Part shown: positions 1 to 11,440 of the stretch, piece by piece
Numbering within the stretch: the stretch's first letter is position 1
Layout: each line of letters opens with the position of its first letter
Origin: Cornus controversa
Taxonomy: Eukaryota > Streptophyta > Magnoliopsida > Cornales > Cornaceae
Direction: 5' to 3'
DNA length: 64,000 nucleotides
Assembly (NCBI GenBank): GCA_026545225.1
Contig: CM048853.1
Span: 47,851,755-47,915,754, forward strand
Notes under the pieces: generated by a model
The model's input: the letters and a program-made list of their open reading frames with translations, nothing else
What the model was told of the DNA's origin: nothing
Database searches by the model: none
Translations under genes and position numbers: made by a program

Positions 1-87
1 TAGTACATTTTACTTTTGCTAAACATTGTGTTCCAAGATAAAGCTGATCTTTTATGCCAAACACTGTCAACTGATCTTCTACTTTAG

Positions 88-1880
88 CTGGTATTTGTGG
101 CTCTTTGTTGTGATCTTTTTGCTGCTGAACATTGAAGGTACATTCATTTCCTTTCCTTTCCTCTTGGTTGTGCACTTGATTTATTTCAAAATGGATTCCC
201 AACTCTTCCCATGTAAGTTAAAATATGCAGGATGGCACACATATTTCTGGTTATCCTTTTTACCCTTGGTGGTAAGTTAATTAGCTTCCTTTCAAGTGTA
301 ACAGTCTGTTTATTAGGAAGGAAGAGTGGGATGAAAGAAGGGTCAGGAAAGTGGAGGGATGGATAGAAGTTTTAGAATTTGGTAGGAAAAAAATTAGGGT
401 TGGGAAAGTGGAGGGATGATAGAGGGTTTACCACTTCCTAGGAAGTAAAGGGGCGGAAAGGGAAGAGAGAAAGGAAGCACCTTGCTCCCCGCATTCTTTT
501 AGTTGTTGGATACCACATTCTGGCGCTCTTTAACATGACGCGTGTTAGTCCGTAAAAGATTAAAATGTTTGCTCTCCTTAACACCAATTGGTTTTAGGTG
601 AGATGATGGCCTGAGATCTGACAAGTGATATCAGAGCTAGAGGTCACGGGTTTGATTATGCGGGAGTATCATCGTGTGGGAGAGTATTGCTAGACACTCT
701 TAACATGATGCGTGTAAATTAATTTTAGGTGAGATGGCAGGTGGATGGAAAGGAGAAATGCCTCTATTTTAAATTCATCCTTACCTTCAAGTAGCACTCT
801 GAACAAGGATATAATAGTAAAAAATAGTTAACACCTTAGAAAGGTCTTTTCCATCCCTCTTATCTTCCTTTCCTTTCATCTTTCCATCCCTCCTAATAAA
901 CAGATCATAAATTAGTGCCTAGTCAGCAAGGAATGGCATAGATGTAACTCGAGTTGGGTGAAATGGCAGCTTTCGCTTCTTGTGGGTGCAAAGTTGGAAC
1001 ACGTTATTATCCGCTTGGCTGAAGATTTCGCAGAGCGTAAGCCGGGGGACCATGAAGCACAAGCAGTGAAGCCTTCTGACAGACATTTCTGGTTTAAAAA
1101 ACCCCAAATTATTCTTTACTTGATTCACTTTGTTTTGTTTCAAAATGCATTTGAGATTGGATTCTTCTTTTGGATTTGGGTAAGCAGATAGATATGCTTT
1201 ATCAATGAATTTCCAACAGTTTCAAGGCGCACACACAAAGTGTCTTCTGCATTTTGGTTTAGTACTAACATTCATTAACTGCTCTCCAGAGTACATATGG
1301 ATTTCATTCATGCATCATGGAGAAACTGGGCTATATCATCCCAAGACTTGTTATCGGGTACCCTATATATATATATATATACACACATATTTATATATGA
1401 ATATATAGAGAGAGAAGTAGCTAGAGAGCTCTGATTCAGGATTGCTTTCAAAAAATGTAACAATATCACTTGCTTGGTCAGGGTGGCTGTTCAAGTACTC
1501 TGCAGTTACAGCACATTACCTCTGTATGCTCTAGTCACCCAGGTGAGACACTCACAAAGTGTGTTGCAATGTTAAATCTATGTTCACTAAGCCTGTGCAA
1601 TAAGTCTGGAATGCTTATTTTTTAATTGGTTCCTTACTGAATGTAGATGGGTAGCATGTTTAAAGAAGGAATGTTTAATGAAGAAGTGGCAAAACTTCTT
1701 AAAGCATGGATTGCAGGTAGTTGTGACTCTGGCATCGAAAGACCTCAGATGCATAAAATGTCTAAAGAATCATTTGAAGACATTCATGCTGATGAACAAA
1801 TAACCGATGCTGATGAAGGAATCACTACTTCAATAGTTGAGCTTTCTTGTACTAAGCAAACTCAAATGTCATCTTCTTGA
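88..1880 (+). CDS. MLO-family seven-transmembrane protein, 3' part (5' end outside window)
   Basis: Six exons can be joined in frame: 88-137, 231-271, 970-1179, 1290-1357, 1482-1542 and 1647-1880, all with GT/AG borders and consistent phases. They give about 220 C-terminal residues with MLO hallmarks: LWLFVVIFLLLN then GWHTYFWLSFLPL, VGAKLEHVI, PSDRHFWF, LIHFVLFQNAFE, FFFWIW, a GYIIPRLVIG segment, LCSYSTLPLYALVTQMGS, and after the last membrane span a stretch around KLLKAW that fits the calmodulin-binding helix of the family. The cytosolic tail after it is short and acidic and ends at TGA 1878-1880. MLO proteins are plasma-membrane proteins; some members are powdery-mildew susceptibility factors, others act in pollen tube, synergid or root signalling, and several are calmodulin-regulated Ca2+ channels. 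The clade cannot be decided without the N-terminus. The large intron 272-969 carries a repeat. The 3' end faces the VTT gene 417 bp away. No break is seen, so it is probably functional. Confidence 0.93.
305..904. repeat. Inverted-repeat (MITE-like) element in MLO intron, with TRIM/LTR-like core
   Basis: The ends are inverted copies: TCTGTTTATTAGGA at 305-318 and its complement at 891-904, and the similarity continues inward as purine-rich (left) and pyrimidine-rich (right) sequence. The core holds two related direct pieces starting with TTAACATGAYGCGTGT (about 531 and 700), each followed by a TTTTAGGTGAGATG stretch. After the first comes TGATATCAGAGC, close to the initiator-Met tRNA primer-binding site used by many plant LTR elements and TRIMs. 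A nested non-autonomous LTR-type fragment is therefore likely, but no clean target-site duplication could be defined. Confidence 0.45.
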
Positions 1881-2297
1881 GTTTGTTCATCAAGGATTTG
1901 TTATTTCAATGATTTGGTTTTCCCCCAAGCTATCAATGACATTCATATATACAAGCAAATTTGATTCATGGTTACAAGTTCTTTGGTATGGCCAAAAAGG
2001 ACATATATACCCTGCTTCATCAGTGAGTAAGTAATCAATCTCTTACCGATGAATTCTAACAGAAAGGATGCTTAAATATTTTCTGTAAACACACCAATGA
2101 ATTGACAGTTGCCCAGCATAAAAAGGATAACGGAAAATAAAAATTATCAATACACTTCCATCTTTGACACATTTCACTTTTTCTATAACAGTATTTTCTC
2201 TGTTTCCCCTTTTTCTACTTACAAATATCAAGGGATCTAATAGAAAATCCCTCATTAGCTCCAGTTGTGTGCAGTAACAACTAATAAATCATCTAGG
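1881..2297. other. Tail-to-tail spacer between MLO and VTT genes
   Basis: The 417 bp between two convergent stop codons. It should contain both 3' UTRs. AT-rich, no open frame of interest, and no hairpin terminator is expected in a plant. Confidence 0.5.
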
Positions 2298-5105
2298 CTA
2301 TGACAAGGACGATGAGAAACCCAGATGCTTAGGTCTTTCAAGTGGAAGCTTCTCCATCTCAAACCTGCCATTATCAGACGCAGAGGCTTCTTCGCTGATC
2401 TCTGCGCTTTTAAGTTCATTTAGGGTTCTCTTTGCATAGACAGTAAAAGCAACTGTGGTGATGATTGCAACAATGAAGGAGATAACATTGTATATTATTT
2501 CCACTGAAGTCAGGTGATGGTTACCATACTTGATATCTGCTAATGTCCTTATTAATCGACCACTGCATGAGCACAACAGGAACGTAGACAGACGAAACAA
2601 AACAAATTAAAATGAGCACAAATATGCCTAGGCAAACACCATTAGTGTAATTAAAATGTTCTAACTTTGCCTTAAACTAGTAAGGAAAAAAAAAATGTTC
2701 CAACTTCTGCCGAGAAAATCATTTAGGCAAGATTGTCCATTTTTCAATATAAGCATACCCTTAAAAAGCAAAGTGAAGGGTACCTGTTGTTCTATGCTTG
2801 CATCAAACACAAAACTGAAAAGAGCTGCAATTCAAAAAGTGTCGTCTTGTTGTAGTGACAAGATCTTACACACATTGACAGAATGAATGGAAAAGGCACT
2901 TTATCTTTTTTATGATAAGAGACACCTATAGTTGCTTTTAAAATATAACTATCTCGAAACCACAAAGCAGAAAAATCTTGCTAAAAAGGAATTCAGAAAA
3001 CTAACCTATAGATGTAAATGAAAGCTTCGGGAACCATTCCAGCTACCGAACCCCATAAATAAGGCCAAAATCTCATACTTGTCACAACTATTGCATAATT
3101 AAAAATTGTATATGGAAATGGTGAAACCCTGAAGAGGGCAACCACTCGAAATTGATGGAACCAGCTTCCTTCCCCAGCAAGTCTGATCATAGCAACTTTC
3201 TGAGGCCATCTCTTTAGCCATTGCTGAACATGAAATAAAAAGACAGCAATAGAAAAAAATAACAAAGAGAGGAAAATGAAAATCCAATAACAACATTTCT
3301 CTGTATCATTAACTCTGAAATTTATTAATGACTTACATGAATACGGTCACGGAAGAGCAATCCAATCAAATATGGAAGGATCATACCAATAGTTGTTCCA
3401 ACCATGATTATAACAAACCCAAGACCATATCCAAAAATCATTCCAGCCAACCACATGGAAGGGCCAGAAGGGATTAAGAACACAGGAAACAGTGCCAGAG
3501 AAGCAACAAGTACAAGTGCAAGAACTGGACGACCAAAGGCAGTGGATTCCCATTGCAGGATTGGAAAAAGAACCTACAGCAAAATTGATAAACCAAAGGT
3601 TTATTGAAGCCACAGTATTAAACTAGGGTTTAGTGTCTTCGTAGAAAAAATACTCAACTTAGGAAGCAATATAATGTTATTTACAAATATAAAGTCATTA
3701 TTTAAAAATTTCACACTGTCACATCTTCATTTTAATTAAATCATTTGCATTCTCATTATAAAGTCATTTAGACATTTCCACAAATTTAGAGTGCATTAGC
3801 ACCGCACACTTGATCTTGTATCTGTTGGTGTATTGGTACTTTGTGCTTACCCTGGTTCTAGAGTCTAGAGCCTAGACATTCATGTTTAGTACTGTTTCCG
3901 TATTTTTAGGAAGATTCCATTGCATTTCTAAAATGTTTACATAACTAGCCAACCAAAGCTCATCAACAATTTGAAGCTCTGACCCATGATTGATATGTTG
4001 TTAGCTGATATCTCCATATCACAAATTGATAGTATCAACTTGCGGGTTCAAATGCCAAGTAAAAAATATGATATGTCCCAACACCCCTTAATTTTATCCA
4101 TTCACATTACTTCTTCAAGTGATTCAAATTACTTAGAATGAACATCATTTTATGATCAACATTAAGGAGAAGCAAATATGCCAACTGGCAAGGACATTGT
4201 AGTAAACGCAATGCTGTGTTGCACGTGGTACAAGTAAATAACTAACAATTTAGCCAGCAAAAGGCTTAAAATATGCTTTCAGTCAAATTGGGTGAGTTAG
4301 TGAGCTCAGGCTCCTTGATGTTGTGTGACACTGTGTATTAAAGTCGACCATCACAAAAAATGTTGTAACCATAATAATGGATGTATTACATGGATGAAGA
4401 AGAATCAAGCTATAACCCCATATGGGATAAATGCAAGGATGATGATGATGGTGAATTCATTCAAATGCCAACATAACAATCCAAATACTACTTCTGTCGG
4501 AGAATTTCACTGTAATAAATACTGAGAAATCAGCTGATAAGCATGCACAACATGTCGCTGTCATTTAAATTTGCAATCATAAACAACTTAGGCCAGCAAT
4601 AGAATGGTAAAGCCTGATGTGGATGAAACCTGATAGATCATTCCTTTTGCCTTATAGAGAATAGGGGTTTCACTCTTCCAACTTGGATGTTGGAGACAGG
4701 CCTTGGAAAGTTTTAGAATTAGCGAGGGAACCAATGATAGTTGACCTTATCAAAAAAATATATATATATATATATTGGTAAGGTTATCACATGTTCTCAT
4801 TTAGACATATATGAAAATACTGCAGAAGAAACGCAATTTTGAGGATAGGGAAATACCTTCTCAACAAGGAACGACACTCCCCATTTCAAGAAAATGAGAA
4901 GGATGATTATAATAGTAAAACACAATATTATAGCCTTGATCCACCAGATAAATGACTTATTTTTTGTTTCTGCTTGAGATTGTAAGACATCATTTTCAGC
5001 TATCCTTGGTTCATTGGATATAACCAGCCTCATATATTCACTGTCTTCCTTAAATTGGCTCCCATGGTTTGCGCTGTTCTTTCCTAAATCAGCTGAATCT
5101 GGCAT
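2298..5105 (-). CDS. VTT-domain (TVP38/TMEM64, SNARE-associated Golgi) membrane protein
   Basis: Four exons on the minus strand, 5105-4857, 3573-3337, 3223-3006 and 2562-2298, join in frame with GT/AG borders to a 322-residue protein. Residues 1-50 are hydrophilic; a first membrane span lies near 53-73 ([11 protein letters not shown]). The VTT core follows: [22 protein letters not shown], then [45 protein letters not shown], the [22 protein letters not shown] block and a last helix near residues 255-280. The C-terminal tail is short and charged. VTT proteins of animals and fungi (TMEM41B/VMP1/Tvp38) act in the ER/Golgi, some as lipid scramblases; the plant members are little studied. Start: ATG at 5105 begins the first conserved exon. 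A TTTGACAG just upstream (about 5127-5134, minus strand) could be the acceptor of a 5' UTR intron. The Copia element sits 640 bp upstream. Confidence 0.93.
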
Positions 5106-5748
5106 CTTTGTTGAGACACCAGAAATCTGTCAAATAAAACATGAATGAGCTATATGAATCAAGGCAAGCATAATCCAGACTCTACAAATGAAAAGTTATG
5201 GACATATCAAATCATGACAAATTTATCATCAAGCATACAAGCAAAATAAAATATATGACAAGTTCTAGATCAGGAAACCTGACAAAACTAATTTCAGGCA
5301 GTGTGCACATTTTGATATCCAATGGACGGCATTACAAGTTAATGCAACCCAGGTCCTCGATTCTATAATAGCACAACGGTTAGTCATAAGAAAAATCTCT
5401 ACAACCATGAAATGCATAGAACAGTTATCCACAATTTGTTGCATATGTGAAGGCACATGAGTTATCTCAAACAATGTTCAAAGAATCAAAATCAAACCGG
5501 TGACATGCAGTGTAGAGTAAATAGCATTTGAACTGAACATATCTAATGCATTCCATTTATATACTAAAGGAATCCAAATTTTGGCATATTAGACTACATG
5601 TGCACGAAAAAGGAAAAGAAAAAAGAAACTTACAATATCAGGAAGAAATAAAGCGCACATTGTTCTACTTACCAGATTAACTAGCACTTTGAGGAACAGG
5701 TGGAGCTGGTTCAACATATCGAAAACTGAATGTTTTACAAGTTCAATG
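5106..5748. promoter_or_regulatory. 5' flank of the VTT gene
   Basis: The 643 bp between the VTT start codon and the Copia target duplication. It probably holds 5' UTR, a possible leader intron and the proximal promoter. No diagnostic box stands out. The retrotransposon insertion cut this gene off from its original distal upstream sequence. Confidence 0.35.
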
Positions 5749-5980
5749 TGTTACCGTATACAATTTAGGACTCTGTTAATAGCTATACAGATTCTCTTAC
5801 CTTGTATAGATGCTGAATATTAGCTGTACAAATTCTCTTACCTTGCCTTGTATAGATGCTGAATATTAGGAATCAATTAGACTCCGTGTATAAATATACT
5901 TCCATGTATAGAAGGGAAAGGGTGAACTGACAGAGGGCAGTTTTTCCACAAATTTTCTCCATGTATTCTCTGTTTTGACA
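5749..5980 (+). repeat. 5' LTR of the Copia element (with internal tandem duplication)
   Basis: 232 bp, starts TGTTACCG and ends TTTTGACA. Compared with the 3' LTR it carries an extra 46 bp (5823-5868) that is a diverged tandem copy of the preceding segment ending GATGCTGAATATTA, plus four substitutions and a 2-bp difference in a T run. Contains a TATAAATATA promoter-like box near 5890. Confidence 0.93.
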
Positions 5981-6359
5981 TGGTATCAATAGCAGGTTTC
6001 TAAGTCTGTGGCTTTTTGATTTTTTCTCTTTCAGGGGTCTGAATTAGTGGCTTTTGGTGATTTCTGTGGGTGCTTTTGTGGGTTTCGATCCCTTCAGTTG
6101 CTGCGTTTGTGGGTATCGGCGCCGTCTGTGGTGTTTTCTGGTCTGGCTTCTTGTGCCTCTACTGTTGATTTCTGGTTCCAGGGTGTATCTCGGCAGTTTC
6201 TAGTTTGTGCTTCCTTTCCGTGCACTTTCATTGTTTGTCTTTCATTTGGCCTTTCGGTGCAATTTTTTTCCTGGTGCATGCTTATTTGTGCCATTTTTTT
6301 TTTTTTTGGTGCAAGTTCCAAATTTCTAGTGGATATTTCCTCTGTCTCTCGGTTGCATC
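5981..6359 (+). other. Copia leader with primer-binding site
   Basis: Untranslated leader between the LTR and the gag ATG at 6360. It begins directly with the TGGTATCA primer-binding site. Chance open frames here in both directions show no gag similarity. Confidence 0.7.
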
Positions 6360-7287
6360 ATGTCATCAGATAAGTTGGAATCGTTTCATATTAGGTTTAC
6401 AGGCAAAAATTATTCTGCTTGGGAGTTTCAATTTAAATTATTTGTCAAAGGAAAAGAATTATGGGGTCATATTGATGGGAGTAATCCCGCACCTCACAAT
6501 GCCGAGGTTTTGTCTAAGTGGGAAATTAAGGATGCTCGGGTTATGACCTGGATCCTTAGCTCGATTGAGCCTCACCTTGTTCTCAATCTGAGGCCTTATA
6601 AAACTGCTGCTGCTATGTGGAATTATCTCCACACGGTTTATAATCAACTCTACTAGGCGATTTCAATCGGAGTATGAGATGGCTAATTTCACACAAGGAA
6701 GTCTCTCTATTGAGGAATATTTTTCTGGTTTTCAAACCCTTTGGACTGACTATTGTGACATTGTTTATGCTAATGTTCCCGCTACAGCTCTCTCTACTGT
6801 CCAAGCAGTGCATGCAACTAGCAAGCGCGATCAATTATTGACGAAGCTACGATCCGACTTTGAAATTGCACGTTCTAATCTGATGAATCGTCATCCTGTA
6901 CCATCTCTAGATGCTTGTTTGAGTGAACTTCTTCGTGAGGAGCAGCGTATCGTAACTCAGGCTGCCGTAGAACATCGGGCTAATGTTAGTGCACCTGTCT
7001 CTATGGCTTATGCAGCACGGGGGAGGAATAAGGGTAGAGACATGCGTGCTGTCCAATGCTTTAGTTGTAAAGCTTTTGGTCATATTGCTCGAGATTGTAA
7101 GTTCTGTAACTACTGCAAGAAACAGGGTCATATCATCTCTGCTTGTCCCATTCGACCTGAAAGGCAGCATGGTACTGCTTATCATACCTCCACCGGTGCC
7201 TCTAGTTCTCCTACATTGCCTACTGCCTCGCCAGTTGTTCCTATTCCTGCTTCTACAGCCTTCGCAAACTCGAACACTCACTCCTAA
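6360..7287 (+). pseudogene. Copia gag, frameshifted
   Basis: The N-terminal part, from ATG 6360, contains the typical Copia gag opening (FTGKNYSAWEFQF, then WGHIDG) and runs in one frame to a stop at 6654-6656. The protein then continues in another frame (RRFQSEYEMANFTQGSLSI) from about 6657 to 7287, so a small indel near 6650 broke it. Two zinc knuckles of CX2CX4HX4C type lie near 7060-7150 (CFSCKAFGHIARDC and CNYCKKQGHIISAC). The shift into the protease frame near 7270 is a further break. Confidence 0.9.
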
Positions 7288-10200
7288 AATGGTACAACAA
7301 ATGATCATTTCTGCTTTTTCTACTTTTGGGCTCTCAGGTAATCATAAAATTTCTTCTAATCCATGGTATTTTGACTCAGGGGCCTCTAACCATAAGACCA
7401 ATATTGTTGTTCCTCTTTCCAATGTCAGAAATTATGATGGAAATCTGAAAATTAACACTGCTGATGGCAAATCTTTGCCTATCAGTGTTGTTGGTGATCT
7501 TTCCTCTTCCTTAACTGATGTTTTTGTGTCTCCTGACCTCTCCACAAATCTTATTTCTATTGGTCAATTGGTTGATGATAGAGTATTTGACTCCAACTAT
7601 AAAACTATTGACGTGGAAGATAAAAATAAAGTGACGTGGACAAGAGTTTATCTTTGACCGGGTGGTCTCTGTCTCCAAGAAGGACTGGGAAACTAAAAGA
7701 ATTAAGTCTCCAACCACAATGCAACCTTAGTGGATGGTTATAAATACAGAGACAGTCCAGATACCAAGGTACGCAATTAATACTCTTTGATCCCCTTCAT
7801 AGCAAAGAGCCTTTTTCGATTTCTGACTTGATCGTCGGAGCGTAGTCGGCCGGTACCACACCGGTGCCTTATCGACTACCCTTCTTTCATCTTTTTTCAC
7901 AGGTTGGCGTTTGACCAATTCGGGATGAATTCCTGCTTCATCAGTTGATAATAATTGTAATGTCCATTTCTCCCGTTCTGGTTGTGTTGTGCAGGATCAA
8001 GTGTCAGGGAAGATGATTGCGAAGGGGCCTAAAGTGGGACGACTCTTTCCTCTTCACGTTTCTCCTTCTAGTATTATTCCTAGTTTTCCTTTACTTTCCT
8101 TTGCATGTAACGTTGTTGGTTCTGGAAATAAGATGTGGCATAGACGTCTAGGCCACCCAAACTCTGATGTACTTCGTACTTTGTTTAATTCTAGATTATT
8201 GGAAAATAAAGCATGTTCTTCTCTTGATCTTTCTTTTGATTGTACATCATGCAAACTTGGTAAAAGTAAAGTTCTACCTTTTCCTCATCATGCATCTCGT
8301 GCCTCACAATGTTTCGATATTATTCATAGTGATGTTTGGGGGATTGCACCTGTTGTTTCTCATGCGCATTACAAGTACTTTGTTACTTTTATTGATGACT
8401 TTAGTCGCTTTACTTGGGTTTACTTCCTCCGGGCTAAGGCCGAAGTTTTTTCAGTCTTTAAGCGCTTTCTTACACTTCTTAAGACTCAATTCTCTACCAG
8501 CGTCAAAGTCTTACGCTCTGATTCTGGCAGCGAATACATGCCGAATGAGTTTCAAGAATTTCTTCAAAGCAAAGGGATCATCTCTCAGCATTCTTGTCCT
8601 TCAACACCATAGCAAAACGGTGTTGCTGAGAGGAAAAATCGTTACCTTCTTGATATGGTAAGAACTCTTTTACTTGAATAATCTGTTCCTCCTCGATTTT
8701 GGAGTGAAGCACTTTCTACTTCAGTTCATTTGATCAATGGTTTACCCTCTCCTACATTAAATCATGTTTCTCCTTTCTTTAAGTTGTTTGGTCATTCTCC
8801 TTTATATTCTGATCTTCGTACATTTGGTTGTGTTTGTTTTATGCATCTCCCTGCTCATGAACAACGTAAACTTACTGCTCAATCTGTTAAGTGTGTTTTT
8901 CTTGGTTATGCTATTTCTCAAAAGGGTTATGTTTGTTATATCCCCATGCTCGTCGTATACGGGTTTCTCGGAATATGATTTTCTTTGAAAATCAATATTT
9001 CTTTCCATCTCATGTTACTCTACCATCTGCATTTTTATCTCTTCTACCTAGTTTTTCTGATTCCCCAACAATTGTGGAAAGGTTCAAACCTAGTTTTGTG
9101 TATGAAAGACGTAGTCAACATAAGTCTGGTTCCACTTCTGCTGTGCCCCCTTCCGATCTTGACCCGGCGCCTGATCCTGCTCCTGCTTCCACCACTCTTC
9201 GTCGGTCTACTCATCTTTCTCGACCCCCTGATTAGTATGGTTTCTTCTCTCTTGTCTCTCTTGTTGCTACTTAATCCACTATTTCCATTCCCTCTTGCTA
9301 CAAACAGGCCATTGAACATAAGTGTTGGCAACATGCAATGCAAGCAGAACTTCAAGCACTTGAGGAGAATCACACTTGAGATATTGTTCCTTGTCCTCCT
9401 ACAGTCAAACCTATTAGGAGTAAATGGGTTTTTTCTGTAAAACTTCGTTCTGATGGCTCTTTGGACCAGTACAAAGCTCGCCTCGTAGCTCTGGGTAACA
9501 AGCAGGAATATGGGGTTGATTATGAGGAGACATTTGCTCCTGTTGCCAAAATGACCACAGTTCGAACCATCTTAGCTATTGCCGCTTCATAGTCGTGGCA
9601 ACTGCATCAGATGGATGTGAAAAATGCCTTTCTTCATGGTGATCTCCAGGAAGAGATTTACATGATGAAGCTTCCCTCTGGTATGACTACTTCTTCTCCT
9701 CATGATGTCTGTAAGCTAAAGCGTTCTCTATATAGGCTCAAGCAGGCGCCCCGGGCTTGGTTTGAGAAGTTTCGCAGTACACTTCTTTCCTTCAGTTTTA
9801 CACAAAGTCAGTATGATTCTTCTCTCTTTTCCCACACGTCTGCATCGGGTATAGTCCTTCTCTTGGTTTATGTGGATGGTATTATCAATACTGACACTGA
9901 CTGTGGTTTGATTACTAAGCTTCAGCAGCTGTTACATGCATATTTTCATATGAAAGATCTTGGCCAGCTCACATACTTCTTAGGATTGGAAGTTCATCAT
10001 CGGGCCAATGGTCTTTTCGTGAACCAGCATAAGTATATTCAAGATCTTATCACTTTGGCTGGTTTGGCAGACACTTCTTCTGTTGATAATCCTATGGAGG
10101 TAAATGTCAAATACAGGAAAGATGAAGGGGAACTTCTGGCTGATCCTACTCTCTATCGGTGCCTAGTTGAGAGTCTTATCTACTTGACCACTACTCGCCC

Positions 10201-10825
10201 TGATATCTCCTACGATGTTCATCAGGTTAGTCAGTTTATGTCTTCTCCTCGACATCTTCATCTTGCTGCAGTTCGACGCATCATCCGCTATCTTCGAGGT
10301 TCACCTACTCGTGGGTTGTTCTTTCGTACTGGCTCCTCTCTTCAACTTGTTGCCTATAGTGATGCTGATTGGGCTGGGTATCCGGATACACGTCGATCTA
10401 CTACAGGTTGGTGTATGTTTTTAGGTGATGCCTTAATTTCTTGGAGATGTAAGAAACAAGATCGTGTTTCTAAATCCTCTACTGAGGCCGAGTATCGTGC
10501 CATGTCTACTGCTTGTTCTGAAATTGTATGGCTACGCGGTCTTCTTGAGGAGCTAGGGTTTTCTCAGACTACTTCTACCCCTCTTCATGCTGACAACACT
10601 AGTGCTATTCAAATTGCCACCAATCCCGTTTTCCATGAACGCACCAAGCATATTGAGGTTGATTGTCATTCTATTCGAGACACCTTGGAAAGTCGGGTGA
10701 TAACTCTTCCTCACATCTCTTTTGATCTCCAAGTGGCTGATGTTTTCACCAAAGCTCAGACTCGACAGCGGCAACAATTTCTTGTTGGCAAATTGTTACT
10801 GGTTGACTTACCAGCATCAATTTGA
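7288..10825 (+). pseudogene. Copia pol: protease, integrase, reverse transcriptase, RNase H (broken)
   Basis: Protease: WYFDSGASNHKT near 7365. After the nested LTR: GAG-pre-integrase HHCC finger near 8130-8260 (HRRLGHPN ... CTSCKLGKSK), and integrase core with HSDVWG, LRSDSGSEY and QNGVAERKNR. Reverse transcriptase: FAPVAKMTTVRT near 9535, QMDVKNAFLHG at 9608 and LVYVDG near 9860, where the second catalytic Asp of YVDD is Gly. RNase H: DADWAGYPDTRRSTTG, SSTEAEYRAMS and the TKHIEVDCH tail. Stops interrupt the frame at 8610-8612, about 8679, 9233, 9378 and 9590. The last open stretch, 9611-10825, ends seven bases before the 3' LTR, next to the polypurine tract. Confidence 0.92.
7576..7943. mobile_element. 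Solo LTR (or TRIM remnant) nested inside the Copia element
   Basis: A 368-bp insert, TGATAGAG...CTTCATCA, flanked by perfect 5-bp direct repeats GTTGA (7571-7575 and 7944-7948). The host Copia reading frame stops making sense inside it and resumes exactly beyond the second GTTGA, in the phase expected if insert plus one repeat are subtracted. It has a TATAAATA box near 7739 and a CGTCGGA / GGTACCACACCGGTGCC region typical of plant Gypsy-type LTRs. No internal region or second LTR is present, so it is best read as a solo LTR left by recombination. Confidence 0.85.
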
Positions 10826-10832
10826 GGGGGGA

Positions 10833-11020
10833 TGTTACCGTATACAATTTAGGACTCTGTTAATAGCTGTACAGATTCTCTTACCTTGTATAGATGCTGA
10901 ATATTAGGAATCAATTAGACTCCACGTATAAATATATTTCCATGTATAGAAGGGAAAGGGTGAACTGACAGAGGGCAGTTTTTCCACAAATTTTCTCCAT
11001 GTATTCTCTGTTTTGACACA
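10833..11020 (+). repeat. 3' LTR of the Copia element
   Basis: 188 bp, TG...CA, preceded by the polypurine tract and followed by target duplication CAATG. Lacks the 46-bp internal duplication of the 5' LTR, so it is likely closer to the ancestral length. Confidence 0.93.
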
Positions 11021-11025
11021 ATGAT

Positions 11026-11440
11026 TTTGGATGATTTGGTTAGTGAGGATTAACTACAGCTAATTATTCTTGGCCACATGTGATGAAGTCCAACTCCAGC
11101 AGCAGTAAAAGATGATTTGGTTTGAGCTGAAGGCGCAAAAAGGCCAAGACTAGCCTGAAAAAATGCAGGCTGCCACCAAGGATGGCATATGGTACTTAAA
11201 TACACAAAAAGTATGGCTGTAATAGAGAAGAATGACAGGATTTGTATGGTAGACCTTTATGTAGCAAGGATATAAGTTTAAGGAGTGGATATGAGGTCAT
11301 TGTTTTTAAACAATTTGATGGATCCGGTTCAATACGGCGTCTCTGCCAAACCAATCCAACCAATTGGGTAGAAGTGGGTTTAAAAATCACTTTTCCATCA
11401 GTAAGGTACCCCATTTCCATCCTTGAAGCACAATAAATTT
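11026..11440. other. Non-coding stretch after the Copia element
   Basis: About 415 bp with no recognisable gene. The target-site side of the Copia insertion continues here; nothing further can be supported. Confidence 0.3.

Larger units (their letters stand above)
5749..11020 (+). mobile_element. Ty1/Copia LTR retrotransposon, degenerate, with nested solo LTR
   Basis: A full-length element flanked by perfect 5-bp target duplications CAATG (5744-5748 and 11021-11025). LTRs run TG...CA: 5749-5980 and 10833-11020. The primer-binding site TGGTATCAATAGC starts at 5981, resembling the initiator-Met tRNA type, and the polypurine tract GAGGGGGGA lies at 10824-10832. Domain order gag, protease, integrase, reverse transcriptase, RNase H defines Copia. 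Coding is broken by several stops and frame changes, the RT YVDD box reads YVDG, and a 368-bp solo LTR lies between protease and integrase. It cannot be autonomous. Confidence 0.96.

Noticed and set aside
3347..3613. 88-codon Trp/Cys-rich minus-strand frame
   Set aside because: A shifted reading of the real VTT exon 2; the family motifs are in the neighbouring frame.
4030..4070. GGGTTCAAATGCC resembling a tRNA T-arm
   Set aside because: No A box, anticodon stem or acceptor stem can be folded around it.
6047..6373. 108-codon frame, Phe/Cys/Ser-rich, and its antisense partner
   Set aside because: Lies in the Copia leader before the gag ATG; no gag similarity.
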